A DNA stretch of 64,000 bases from Polytrichum commune (GCA_950295325.1 OX485808.1:34185180-34249179); one strand, 5' to 3'; shown: positions 45,537 through 58,086, counted from the stretch's first letter. Numbers and translations: made by a program. The notes: generated from the sequence alone by a model not told the origin.

Positions 45537-46600
45537 GTACCTTCACCTTGAATGCTCGGTTGCCTCCAACACCCGGAATGCCAATGTGCCTCCAACCTCA
45601 CATTCTGTCTTCCCTCTCCCTCAGCTGATCAGCTTTCTCTTGCCTGTGCGTTGAATCTTGCATGTACCGCACCCTCGCACCTTCAAGGTGCCTCGGCATA
45701 ACACTTTATATTGCATCATGGTGCGCTATGATCAATACAAGGTTAACGGGCTCGCATTCATGCCGGTGCTAAAGCACGGGCGTTATTTTTTCTTTTCTTT
45801 TCTGCCTCGGCCCTCAGTCGCATTCCATTTTTTTCACAAGGAGTCCCTGGATCCAGGATCTCCCTGGTTCCACCCCGCCGCCGCAGCCTACCGAGCTTAG
45901 AACACACACTTGAGAGAGAGCAAACATAGAAGGGGCCAACCTCTTCCTGCCGGACCCCTGCTGGACCCATTGAGAATCCAACACCTAATCCTAACTGAAA
46001 GTGAACCCCCTCCTTTAGCAACCAAGGCCCAAGCCCAAAATGAACACTTTGTTAAGCCTTAACCCCCCCAATCCGAACCAGAAGCTTTGCTTGAAGTCAA
46101 CATTGCCTATTATCAAGTTGAACAGTTACTTGTTTTTAATGTTTTCACATTAATAACACGGGTTCCCCCATAACCTCGGCTACTTCGCCTTGAACCTAAA
46201 ACACACTAAACTTAACTAAATCTTAACTCCTGTCACTTTTAACTCACTCAACCAACAACATAACTCCATTCTAGTCATTTTAGAGGTTTAAGAGAACCTG
46301 TGGGCACCATTTTGGGCTCACATGGCTTCAATCTTGAACACTGGTGGCAGACAGACAGGAAGGAAGGGAGGAAGGAAGGAAGAGAAGGAAGGTGGGTTAG
46401 TAGATAAAGAAACAGGCACCAGGCGCCTCTCACAAGATTGGCAGTGTGGCAGCCTCGCTCCGCCACTGCTTTGCTGTCCCGAACTCCCCATCTCCTCTCC
46501 TTGCACTACGATCCATGCTTCTTCGGATCGGATCGGAAAGGAAAGGAAAGGAAAGGAAAAATTCTTCACAAACATGGAACACTCAATCCTCAAGTGAAAC
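45537..46600. other. Non-coding flank with GGAA and GAAAG simple repeats
   Basis: Contains GGAAGGAAGG tracts (46,355-46,395) and GGAAAGGAAAGGAAAGG (46,534-46,558). It lies directly upstream of the aldolase-like first exon, so it may include that gene's old promoter. No TATA box was assigned. Confidence 0.5.
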
Positions 46601-46605
46601 GCACA

Positions 46606-46853
46606 ATGGTGATGGCGGCATCCGCTGGCCTGCAACGGAGCGTGTTCCTGGGGGATTCATGGCTGCACCGCTCCCGCAAGGCCACTACAATTCAGCAGGG
46701 CTCCTGCCCATCTCCACAGCAGATTGTGATGACGCCGGAGTTCGAGAGCACCAAACCATACACGGAGGAGCTGAGGCGGACGGCCTCCTCCATCTCGCAG
46801 CGAAGCAAGGGCATTCTGGCCTCCGATGAGAGCAATGCCATCACTGGCAAACG
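46606..46853 (+). pseudogene. First exon of a class I fructose-bisphosphate aldolase, probably plastid type
   Basis: Reads MVMAASAGLQRS with a transit-peptide-like Ser/Arg-rich N-terminus, then the aldolase start PYTEELRRTASSISQRSKGI and LASDESNAITGKR (family consensus GRGILAMDESNATCGKR). The donor CG before GTCAGTA is intact. The next conserved exon (the ENTEANRQAYR region) is not found downstream, so the locus cannot give a whole enzyme. It acts in the Calvin cycle and glycolysis when intact. Confidence 0.75.
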
Positions 46854-47719
46854 GTCAGTAATTATGCTTACTTCACCAATTGTGCTTTCACTCTCAGCTA
46901 CTCACTAAGTTGGATTATGGTGCTCCGATGTTTGTTTTAAACGCTCAAAATTGCTCAGGATGCATTAATTGTTGCAAGCCTGGGCCTGGTGAATCGCCGG
47001 ATGTTGTCCCATGATTCGCAGTGCTGCCACTGGGGAATGGTCTGTCATCAGTTCTAAGGTAGGTAATGCATTCGCTCTCACTTGCTCACTGCTCTAAACA
47101 GTCCGATTAGTGGGGGTGGAAAATTGGCGTGGACATAATTAGTGGGGTGGAAATAACAAATAACTTCCACTCAATCTTCCTTGCGACTTCCGATCAACGC
47201 CTTATATGAAATCAAAGAGTCACCTTTCACCAAACGTCAAACCTAGCATAAATTGAAAATGTCCACCCACATCAATTTCCTAGAAAAATAATCAATGTGG
47301 TTCACATTGATTCTGAATATGAGAATGAGCGTGGGCTCTAGAAGATCATCATGGTCCACAGTAACATGATTATTTAGTGGGGTCGGAAATGAGCAAGAAT
47401 GTTCAAGGAATTGCTCCAAAGTGATCAGGATTGTTCAAATGGAGGACCTCTAGTGAGCAACCTTGTTGGATGTTGTAACATTCAATTTTGGGTTGCCAAT
47501 TTATTTGGATGTATCCAGGATGCCCAATTCACATTATTGTTGTAGGATCACCTCTGATTTGAAGCAAGCCAAGGGAAATCATGGAAAGAGGTCACTGCAA
47601 TCTGATTTTTGGCGAAGGTCAAGATGTACCATCTATCTCCTGAGCACTTGATATATTTATTCAGTATTTTCATTAGAAGTTTGTCTACAAATCCTAGGAA
47701 ATTAAGTAAATTTCTAAAA

Positions 47720-48366
47720 GTGAAAAATTAAATACCTAGGGAGGTTTGGATTTGCATGGTGACCCTTGCTTTAGGTAAAATGCTTTGAATTGGAAAACTA
47801 TCAACATTTGAAAGTATAATTTTTTTCTGCTTCAAACACAAATGTTCTGATCAATGGATTCCTCTCATTGCTTTCCTTCTTTCCAAGCATGTTGCTATGG
47901 CTCTTTGTGAAATAGCAAGTCATTAGTTCTTTAGAAGCTAGCATTTAAAGTCGTTTATATAGAATGGAGCTGTCATCGCGAGGTTGATCCTTAATGGTGA
48001 ATGCAGACCAAAGCGTCTGAATGTGGTACTCAAGATCAAATTCTTTATGGTGGGTAGGGGGTGCAATATGTTAGTGACCTAATTATGTCTGATAAGACAA
48101 TGGTTCCTGCACCTAAAGCTCTTATGTAAACCCGAGATGGAGATCAGTTTCCGGGGAGGTTTTGGGCACAATCGGTTGTCAAGATCCAAGAGTTCCCGAG
48201 TCCAACCGGTTACATGTTGATACCTTTCGGATGTCCATTATTAATTTAAGGTGCATCCTCTAGATTTCTTTAAAATGATTGACACTTTGCCTAGATTCTT
48301 GAAGTTGAACCGATCGTTTCTCAAACTCAACCAGCCCTATGAATGGGGAGATCCGGCTGCTAGTTA
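47720..48366 (+). repeat. R1 repeat copy 4, abutting the aldolase fragment
   Basis: Direct match to 43,584-44,040 (GTGACCCTTGCTTTAGGTAA, TCAATGGATTCCTCTCA, GGGGAGATCCGGCTGCTAGT). Confidence 0.75.
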
Positions 48367-48367
48367 C

Positions 48368-48549
48368 ACAATTATGTTTGACGACATCCTGCTTCAGTCA
48401 TCTCGGGCGGGAGTGCCTTTTGTGGACATTGTTAAGGAGCAAGGCATCTTGCCCGGGATCAAAGTGGACACTGGCCTTCAGCCCATTGATGGCACTGAGG
48501 AAGAATCCTCAACTCAAGGCTTGGATGGCCTTGCCAAGCGTTGCAAAAG
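48368..48549 (+). pseudogene. Internal exon fragment of the same aldolase
   Basis: Encodes TIMFDDILLQSSRAGVPFVD, IVKEQGILPGIKVDTGLQP and TQGLDGLAKRCK, matching the aldolase segment after the ISGAILFEETLYQS strand. A donor-like AAAAG before GTCGATT follows. The left border abuts an R1 repeat copy instead of the preceding coding sequence. The lysine of the active site and everything C-terminal are absent downstream. Confidence 0.8.
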
Positions 48550-49397
48550 GTCGATTTAATTTCTGCCCCCTGCGCAAATTTTATGCAGAACAATTACCCA
48601 AGTTGTCTCAGATCTATCCACACACAAAGAAAAATTGTATTGTATTTTCTTCTTCCAAGTAATCAAATTTTTTTTCTTCTACTCGAGGTGTTTGTCTTAT
48701 CTCTCCTGGTCCCCTTGTGCATACAACAATTTGCACGAGTCTTCCCACCACCTATGGAGATCAGTACTCAGCAGAAACTCAAGACACGGACGCACTTACA
48801 GGAACAACTTATTGTTGTAAATGGCCCATGGTCGAATTGGTGGCTACCATTTGGGCTATTGCCGCATCTGTGAATTATTTTAATATATTTCATTTTAGTT
48901 TCTGATTACCGTACGTAGAGTGATGTTTGGTTCAACACTTCCAAGTGTTGAAACCTAGTTTCCATGACGGATTGAGCATGGTCTTGACCAATGCGGATAT
49001 GTCACATGGCAAAATGCATCTAACTTGATTTTTTGGTGTTGAACCAAGGATCACAGTACGGGGTGTCAAATTTGATTGCTTTGTTGGTAAGTGTGGAACT
49101 CTTCTTAAAAGCTTTGGGTTCAACTATTTGTCTACAATTGCTTGCTTTGTGAAGGTGTTACCAACAAGGGGTTCGATTTGCAAAGTGGGAGGGTTGTAAT
49201 CAGGTGGACTCCACAATCCATCCCTCTTCCACTGCCGTCCTTGAGACCGCACATGGACTTGCTCATTAGGCTCAAATATGTCACGTATTCCACGTTCATG
49301 GTTCGCCACCTGAGACTATATTATGGCAATGTAAGCTGGAGCATGTTGTCTTTGTTAAGCTAGTAGAGTTATTGTTGATTTCAACCGGAATTTTAAT
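48550..49397. other. Non-coding, nothing recognised
   Basis: Short open frames only; no further aldolase exon visible. Confidence 0.5.
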
Positions 49398-49607
49398 CGG
49401 GAGTTGGTTGTTTTGCATTCGAAAATTTCGATGTTCGATAAATTTTCAGCACATGCTTGGAATCAGTGTGGAGGTTTAAACAAACGGCATTGGTCCTTGA
49501 AGAAGCAGTATAGAAAGTTCTTCAATGAGAACTCTACACTGATTCCAAGCATGCACCGGAAACTTACTGAACGTGGAAAGTTTTGTATGCAAAACAACTA
49601 ACTTCCA
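49398..49607. mobile_element. Small fold-back MITE, about 210 bp
   Basis: Inverted arms of about 72 bp (49,398-49,472 and 49,534-49,606) share GTTGTTTTGCAT and CATGCTTGGAATCAGTGT with its complement ACACTGATTCCAAGCATG. The core of about 60 bp is non-coding. No target duplication was defined. Confidence 0.75.
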
Positions 49608-50307
49608 ACCCAAACTATGTTCAGTTTAAAGGCTCACTCTAATGATTTGGAATTGTTGTTAAGGTCTAGGAAGCCAAATGACTTATGGGACTAGAAGTAC
49701 ATGAAGATGGTGTCAAAAAGCCTTTTTTTGTAATGGACACTTGGTACCTGGCCTACACAATAAATGCACATTGGTGCTCAAATCATTCCACACAACTTCT
49801 AGTATACTCACAAGTTTTAAAACTTCCCACTTCTCCTAGAACATTAAAAAACTGAATAGTATAAATTGATCTTAGCAAATCCAAATTGAGGTTGTAGCCA
49901 TTTTTCCTCATAGTTTGTGGAGCTCGTATGAACATCTTATTCATTATCAAAGCGGAGATTTGTTTCTTCTGTTGCACATGCAGCATCGAGTGAACAGCCT
50001 ACATTTCCAACAAGATCAACTCACATGTTTCCCGACTTCAGAATGAGAACAAGCTAGCTGTTAACTCCACCTTTGAGGTATTTGATTTCTTCAAAAATAG
50101 AAAAGGGTTGTATGTGTGTAAATGATTTTACAATTTATCAGTAACATGAAGATAGGCGGATCACTTGGGGCATTTGGTGCTTGCGGTCGCTTGTTGATGA
50201 CAAAACCCTAAGTTTCTCACAGTGTTTGACTCTGCCCTTGGGCAACAGGGTGACTCTTGAGGGCATCTTGCACTCACCTCAACCAGACCCAAAATACATA
50301 CAAATCA

Positions 50308-50385
50308 GTGTCCGGGGAGATTATTTCGGTCAAAATTCTAGTGTTTCCAAGTCCAGCCAGTTACATGTCTTGCTCTTTCGGTTTG
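50308..50385 (+). repeat. R1 repeat copy 5
   Basis: CAGTGTCCGGGGAGATTATT through CCAAGTCCAGCCAGTTACATG matches the other copies. Confidence 0.65.
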
Positions 50386-50399
50386 TTCTTTATTGAGTT

Positions 50400-51625
50400 A
50401 AGGTATATTCCATAGATTCCTCCAAAATAATGGGTTTTTATAGTTAGGGTTTTGCTATCACTCAAATACTCAAACAAAAACAACCCATGGTACAAGATCA
50501 TAGGGAAGACTAAGCTAGTGTCTATAAGGGTTAATGTCACATTGGATGAAAAATTAGAATAATAATCTAGGTCTTTCCATCCCTTCACTCCTTCTTTATT
50601 AAGCTTAATCTTTGCTCTTATAATTCCTTGTGTTTTCTTGGTCATCTGCGAATTCCGTCCTAGGTGCATGTGGACTTCTATCACTCTAATTCCATCCTCT
50701 AATCAGTCACGAAGCTCAATAACTTGGCAAATTGTCAATGGCTAATTTTCACGACAAAGTCCAGGGTAATGTCTTTGAATACCATATCGTTTGTAAATGT
50801 CATGAATTATGCTTTGCAATATTCTCAAATTTAAATCCTCTTAGTTCAACTTAAAGTCATTTGGGCATTCTTCCAATACATACTTTCATTCAGCAGCATA
50901 ATTAATGGTCGGGATTCCGCTTCAAAGTCGATTGCATTTTGACAAACTTTTACTCTCTATATCAGAGTTTACAAGATAATTAAGTGTCCGAATCACTTGG
51001 CTCTTTCAAAATAATTCTACATCTACAAGCATCTTTCTTGAACATTGCCCAATGTTAAGGATTCAACCTCAATCCTTCAGTGTTGAACCTTCAAGGAAGC
51101 CCCTATTGCTTGTTAATTCTCACTTATCTATGACATTTAGCCTATAGGGCAAGCTATAGCCAAAAACTCGAGCTCACAATAGTTGTCATGAAGTCTTGAA
51201 CTTCAACCAATTATTTTTCAAACTCAAACGATTCATCTATAACTAATAGTCGGTTCTCCCTGTTCATTGATTCATACACCATCATATATTCATATGCTTC
51301 GCATGGCATTTGTATGTCCATACTAAAACACACAAAATTCTATACATTAACGATGGTATACTATTACACCCTGAAATACATTTGTTACAAATTTCCATCC
51401 ATCAATGGAGGCACGGTGTCATCCATATTTTGAGATTTTGTCCATGAGTGCTTGGGTTTCTGGTAATAACTACCCCAAATAGTCCTATTAGTATGACTGG
51501 AAATTTAGTGTGGAAATATTTAGTGAGCAATACACTAGGTCTCTTGTCAATGGGGAATTAACTTGCGTCTGAGACCTCGGGTGTTTACCTAAGTCTTCAT
51601 GAACAACCTCCGACCAACACATCAA
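50400..51625. other. Non-coding 3' flank of the PNL gene
   Basis: No gene supported. The polyadenylation region of the PNL gene may lie here, but no signal was singled out. Confidence 0.5.
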
Positions 51626-51628
51626 ATA

Positions 51629-52317
51629 TTAGTTATAGGACAAAAATAGCACAAAATAAACCACCAAGTACAATGTCGCCAATGAAGTCAAGTTGCCCAA
51701 TGACTCCGGTATTTCCTTCAAGCTCTTGCACAATCCAAAGTTCAATGCCACCAATGAAGTCAAGTTGCCCAAGATCTTTGGTACTTGCATCAAGCTCGAG
51801 CAACCGCCCAAGTGAAATGTTCTCAATAAAGTCAAGTTGCCCAATGTCTCCGGTACTTCCTTCAAGCTCGAGCAACCACTCAATTTCAATGTCACCAATG
51901 AAGTCAAGTTGCCCAATGTCTCCCATACTTCTTTCAATTTTGACTAATCACTCAATTTCAATGTAAACAATGAAGTCAAGTTGCCCAAGATCTCTCGTAC
52001 TTCTTCTAAGCCCCTGCACCATCCCAAGCTCAATGTAACCAATGAAGTCAAGTTGCCCAATGTCTTGGTAATTCCTTCAAGCTAAAGCAAACACTCAAGT
52101 ACAATGTCACTAATGAAGTGAAGTTGCCCAATGTCTCTAGTACTTCCTTCAAGTTCGAGCAACCACTCAAGTCTTATGTCACCAATGAAGTCAAGTTGCC
52201 CAATATCTCTCGTACTTCCTTCAAGCTTGAGCAACCACTCAAGTCTTATGTCACCAATGAAGTCAAGTTGCCCAATGTCTCTCGTTATTCCTTCAAGCTC
52301 GAGCAACCACTCAAGTC
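51629..52317 (-). pseudogene. Degenerate LRR tail beyond the PNL stop codon
   Basis: About nine more 72-bp LRR units continue past the stop at 52,318. Their frame is broken by several TAA codons in the LVTLDL position (CTTGTGACATAA) and by at least one single-base deletion near 52,066. The last units are open again in another frame (51,629-51,937, for example KEVPETLGNL and KEIPESLGNL). The repeats were once coding; they are now 3' UTR or an alternative C-terminus. Confidence 0.75.
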
Positions 52318-54480
52318 TTATGTCACCAATGAAGTCAGGTTGCGCAATGTCTCCGGTACCTTCTTCAAGCTTGTGCACCATCGCAAGTCCAATGTCACCA
52401 ATGAAGTCAAGTTGCCCAATGTCTCCGGAACTTCCTTCAAGCACGAGCAACCACTCAAGTCCAATGTCACCAATGAAGTCAAGTTGCCCAATGTCTCCGG
52501 AACTTCCTTCAAGCACGAGCAACCACTCAAGTCCAATGTCTCCAATGAACTCAAGTTGCCCAATGTCTCCGGTACTTCCTCCAAGCTCGTGCACCATTGC
52601 AAGTCCAATGTCACCAATGAAGTCAAGTTGCCCAATGTCTCCGGAACTTCCTTCAAGGTCGAGCAATCACTAAAGTCTAATGTCAGCAATGAGATCAAGT
52701 TGCCCAATGTCTCCGGTACTTTCCTCAAGCTCGAGCAACCACCCAAGTGTAATGTCACCAATGAACTCAAGTTGCCCAATGTCTCCGGTACTTCCCTCAA
52801 GCTATTACAGCATACCAAGTCCAATGTCTCCAATGAAGTCAAGTTGCCCAATGTCTCCGGTACTTCCTCCAAGCTCGTGCACCCTCGCAAGTCCAATGTC
52901 ACCAATGAAGTCAAGTTGCCCAATGTCTCCGGTACTTCTCTTAAGCTCGAGCAAAGACGCAAGTCCAATGTCACCAATGAAGTCAAGTTGCCCAATGTCT
53001 CCGGTACTTCCTTCAAGCTCGAGCAACAACTCAAGTCCAATGTCACCAATGAAGTCAAGTTGCCCAATGTCTCCGGTACTTCCTCCAAGCTCGTGCACCC
53101 TCGCAAGTCCAATGTCACCAATGAAGTCAAGTTGCCGAATGTCTCCGGAACTTCCTTCAACCTCAAGCAAAGACTAAAGTCCAATGTCACCAATGAACTC
53201 AAGTTTCCCAATGTTTCCGGTACTTCCTTCAACCTCGACCAACCCTTTAATTTCAATGTCACCAATGAAGTTAAGTTTCCCAATGTCTCCGGTACTTCCT
53301 TCAAGCTTGAGCATTCATGCAAGTCCAATGTCACCAATGAAGTCAAGTTTCCCAATGTCTTCGGTACTTCCTTCAAGCTCGAGCAACCCCTCAATTCCAA
53401 TGTCACCAATGAAGTCAAGTTGCCCAATGTCTCCGGTACTTCCTCCAAGCTTGAGCATTCATGCAAGTCCAATGTCACCAATGAAGTCAAGTTTCCCAAT
53501 GTCTTCGGTACTTCCTTCAAGCTCGAGCAACCCCTCAATTCCAATGTCACCAATGAAGTCAAGTTGCCCAATGTCTCCGGTACTTCCTCCAAGCTCGAGC
53601 AAACATTCATGAGCAATGTCACCAATGAAGTCAAGTTGCCCAATGTCTTCGGTACTTCCCTCAAGCTCAACCAACCATTAAAGCTCAATGTCACCAATGA
53701 AGTCAAGTTGCCCAATGTCTCCGGTACTTCCCTCAAGCTCTCGCACCATCCCAAGTCCAATGTCACCAATGAAGTCAAGTTTCCCAATGTCTCCGGTACT
53801 TCCCTCAAGCTCGAGCAATATTTCAAGTCCAATGTCACCAATGAAGTCAAGTTGCCCAATGTCTCCGGTACTTCCCTCAAGCTCAAGCAACCATACAACA
53901 TCAATGTCACCAATGAAGTCAAGTTGCCCAATGTCTCCGGTACTTCCCTCAAGCTCTTGCAACCATCCAACATCAATGTCACCAATGAAGTCAAGTTGCC
54001 TAATGTCTTCGGTACTTCCTTCAAGCTCCAGCAATCTCCCAAGTTCAATTTCACCAATGAAGTCAAGTTGCCCAATGTCTCCGGTACTTCTCTTAAGCTC
54101 GAGCAAAGACGCAAGTCCAATGTCACCAATGAAGTCAAGTTGCCCAATGTCTCCGGTACTTCCTTCAAGCAAAAGCAACAACTCAAGTCCAATGTCACCA
54201 ATGAAGTCAAGTTGCCCAATGTCTCCGGTACTTCCTTCAACCTCAAGCAACTACACAAGTCCAATGTCACCAATGAAGTCAAGTTGCCCAATGTCTCCGG
54301 TACTTCCCTCAAGCTCGAGCATCCATACAAGTCCAATGTCACCAATGAAGTCAAGCTGCCCAATGTCTGCGGTATCTCCTTCAAGCTCGAGCAACGACGC
54401 AAGCTCAATGTCACCAACGAAGTCAAGTTGCCCAATGTCTCCGGTATGAATTCCAATGCCTTACAATCAACTAAGGTAAG
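52318..54480 (-). repeat. 72-bp tandem repeat array encoding the LRRs
   Basis: 30 in-frame units share an almost fixed backbone (GTCACCAATGAAGTCAAGTT on the plus strand). Variation clusters in the few codons around the LxLxxC segment. A 144-bp two-unit block is repeated (starting near 53,311 and 53,455), and two-unit blocks near 52,940 and 54,085 are also alike. The exact 72-bp period keeps opposite-strand frames open. Confidence 0.95.
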
Positions 54481-57400
54481 GTATTGTAACATCTTAAGGG
54501 TTCCAATTTCAAGTGGAAATTGTTGCAAATGCACAAACCTCTCCATTTCGAACACACGCAACTGTTTGAATGAAATGGAAAATGATGGTCGCAGCTCTTC
54601 AATTTCTTCACATCTATATTGGCTAAAGCTCATGCTTATCCGCATCCACCTCAATTTATTCGCATTTTTCATTGTTTTGTAAAGGTAATCCAAACTCACA
54701 CAATCGTTGATATGCAAGAGCCTTATGTTTGCCATATCCAAACTTGTAATCATATTATAATTACAATGTGATCCAGCCACATGAAGACCTTCCACGTTTC
54801 GCATCATCTGCATCAACCATGTCATAAATCATTGTTTACGGCCATCCATTAAGTGTGTTGATTTTTTCATATTCTATGAATTGATTAAAAAACCTTCAAA
54901 CATATACATTTACTTCCTTACATTTTTTCTACAAAGAATCTTATAAGTGCAAACTCAATTTCATCAAATTTGGACGCTTTATGATTATGAAACTAGACAA
55001 AGATGATGGATATATTCATTTACCATGCTCGTATTAGATTTGGTGGGCTCAAACTCATCCAAATTCCAAATTCTTTGTCCTCCAATATGCTCTTTGCATG
55101 CTATCATACGTCCCATGTCACGTAAATGATCATGCATTGTCAACATCCCATCCGAATCCATTCGCACTAGACTTCGGTCCATGAGATTCAAAAGTGCAGA
55201 ATGTGCGTTACTATCATCACAATCCCATATTTTCAACGCCTTCTCTTCTTCCATCCCTTGCTCAAGAACATCCCGACAAAAAAAACAAGCAATGTCCAAA
55301 AACATGTTTTTCTCTTCTTCATCCAAATTATCGTAGCTTATCCTCAACGTTCTCCATATCCTTTCGTTATCCCAACTACCACCAAGACATTGTCCCCTCT
55401 GTAATCTTCGCAATGCTTGTTGCCATACCCTAAGCCTTTGAACTCCACACAAATAACCTCCCAATACTTCCAAGCTCAAAGGCAGACCACCACATGCTTC
55501 GATGACTTTGTTGGCAACTATTTCAAATTGCGGCCCTTGAGGTCGTTGTTGTAAGAATGCATGCTTGTAGAATAGCTCCTTTGCTTCATCTTCCTCCAAT
55601 AACTCCATGTCCATCTTTCCATTGTGTGAGATACAAGTTGTTTTTAAGTCTTGCCAATTTCGGCTTGTGGCAATGATCTTGCTACCGTTAGCAAACTTCC
55701 ACTTAGATGAAACTAGCCCATGGAGTTGTTCTTGAGAGGCAACATCATCAAAGACAACAAAAACTTTTTTCCTCTCAAATATCTCTTGTAAGTACTTGAA
55801 CCCCTCTTCTATGGTGTTTATGTACCTCTTGTACTTGAGATCCTCCAACAATTGTCTTTGTATATCCAAGATGTTTTTGGAGTCTCTCATATTTGCCACA
55901 AAGCTTGTTGCTTCAAAGCCTTCATGCACACGATGAAGAGTGGCCTTTGTCAAAGTGGTCTTTCCACTTCCACCCATCCCGACGATGCCTAGAATTTGAT
56001 TGGATTCTAGTTGAAATAACACGTTTGAGATTTTCTTATCAATATTGACAAAGTGAACCGGGAGTGACGGTAATGAATGTGTGGACCGCACTTGTGATGG
56101 AAGTATTCGGTTTGCCCATGACAATGGTGCAAAAAGCTCAAAACCCTATACATACAAAATTTGATATTAGATATTGCTTTGACATGTAAGTTACAATAAA
56201 TGCAGAAGACTATGATTTCTATGAGTGCTATCAAAGTACCTTGATTGTCTCATTTAAAAGAATACGCTTTCTCTTTTAATAAGATTTCAAATTTGTATTT
56301 GGATCCAATATTTGATGAAAATGGATACAACAAGGTAAATAGATTATATTTGTTAGCCCATTTGAAAGTTGATGTGAATTAATTTCTAAACCATTTAATA
56401 TTTTGGTAGGATTAATACCTTGGTATGAATTTGACTTGTATGTTGGGCCTCATTAGCTTCTCTCCCCTCCAAATTCGGTGTCCTCCAAAAGCGTTTGCAC
56501 CAATATATGACGTTGTGAGGCAAATTTGAAATCCTTTGAAACAAGGTTGTCTCATTTTCCACCTCTTGATTTCTAAGTGCAACATTTCCTTGTAAAATGG
56601 AACTTCTCAATTCCTTTAATGTTGTGCAAATCTCCTTGAACTTGGGTCTCTTTGTTCGGTCTAATGACCAACATTCGTTGATCAAGGAGACCAAAGCTTC
56701 GGGACAATCATCAGGCACCCATGGCCTCTCACCTGACCTTAGCCTTGTAGGAAGATCATGATCAATGCCTCCAAATGGTTGTTTTCCTGAGAGTATAGTT
56801 GCACACATCACACCAAAACTGTATACATCGCCTTCATGTGCATTCACTTTTTCCATAAAAGAATATATCATGTTTTCCCTCTTTCGTTTGTTGTTATGGA
56901 ATAACTCTGGTGCTTTGTACAACCTCGTCCCAATACCTTGGCTTAATTTCTCAGAAATGTTGCTATGCGCATCCGTTTTTGAAAGTCCAAAGTCGGCCAA
57001 CTTCACATTCACATAGTTGTCCTTGTGCAATTCATCCACCATGATTTTATGGACCAATACATTGGCAGGTTTTAAATGCCGATGTGCAATTTTCTTCCCA
57101 TGTAGATAACTCATGCCCTTCGCGATTTGTAAGATGATGTCTATAGCTACTTGAATTGGGAAGGGTGTTTTTGTTCCGCCATTTGATACCTCCTCCATCA
57201 ATGCCTCCAAGCTTGTGTCTAGAAGCTCCATAGCAATGAAACATTTTCGTTCCTCTGGTTTTCGGCCACAACATATGAACTTCACGACATTTGGATGATT
57301 GGCGCTTGCAAGTATGCCTACCTCTTTCTTGAAGCTTTTGTCCCCATCTTCCATATCACCCAAAACTTGAACCTTCTTTGCACAAGGCAAACCAAACCAA

Positions 57401-58086
57401 GTTGTTTTCTTTACAGTGCCAGACGCACCTTTTCCAAGTGGGCTTGAGCCTCGCCAACCCAATCGTGCATCAACCTCCACATGTTGTCCACCATTCACGT
57501 AGTTTCCTTGATTGTCATATCTTTTCAACAAGTATGCCGCAATTGTTGACTCTTCGCTAGCCACCTTGTTCTTAGAGGATGAATGTGTGGGTTCTACAGC
57601 TGCTTGTAATCGCGTCACCAATACGCGATGATCTTCAACTCCCAATTCACTCATGGTGCTTAGTGAAAAATTCACATCATCTTGAACTTGGTCCAACTGT
57701 CCAACACATTGGCCTTTTAAGTGTCGATAAATATCATCATGACAAGATTTGAGATCCATAAACAAGTCTTGGAACGCCTCTTCATTGTGGATTTGGAGCA
57801 ATGCTACATGCCACCATTTCTCACCATAACACTCTTGTACCAACAACTTGGCCCTTTCAATAACTAGATTCAACTCCTTCAAGAGCAAGTCATAATTGTT
57901 AAGAAACTCATCTTTATGGGAGAAAATAATTTCTATGGTACTGGTGAATTTTTTGAGCGTTTGTGCAAGACATATGCATTGGCATTTATTCAATGCAAAC
58001 CTAGCACCACCCTCATGCACAATTTGTTGTATGTAGTCAATATTGAGTATACAAAGCCCCAAGATATTGGATTGATTAGCCATCAT
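52318..58086 (-). CDS. PNL immune receptor: helical N-terminus, pseudokinase-like domain, NB-ARC, 30 LRRs
   Basis: Exons are 58,086-56,419 (556 codons), 56,145-55,024 (374) and 54,807-52,318 (829 plus stop), all phase 0 with GT-AG borders; 1,759 residues. The Met-Met start follows a TATGCAG acceptor at 58,090, so a 5'-UTR intron is likely. Residues 1-200 are helical. The kinase domain covers 215-495: LGKGASGTV 217-225, Lys238, DFG 365-367, APE 392-394. The HRD motif is HRH, so the catalytic Asp is His337. NB-ARC: P-loop GMGGSGKTTL 611-620, VFVVFDDV 684-691, GGLPL 775-779, MHDHLRDMGR from 893. The LRR region has 30 units of 24 residues (SLKEVPETLGNLTSLVTLDL type). Such receptors detect pathogen effectors in the cytoplasm; here the kinase part is probably a decoy or signalling module. 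Confidence 0.88.

Noticed and set aside
52118-54682. An 854-codon plus-strand open frame opposite the LRR exon
   Set aside because: It exists only because the unit length of 72 is a multiple of 3. The minus strand has the real LRR consensus, the NB-ARC and kinase exons and splice sites.
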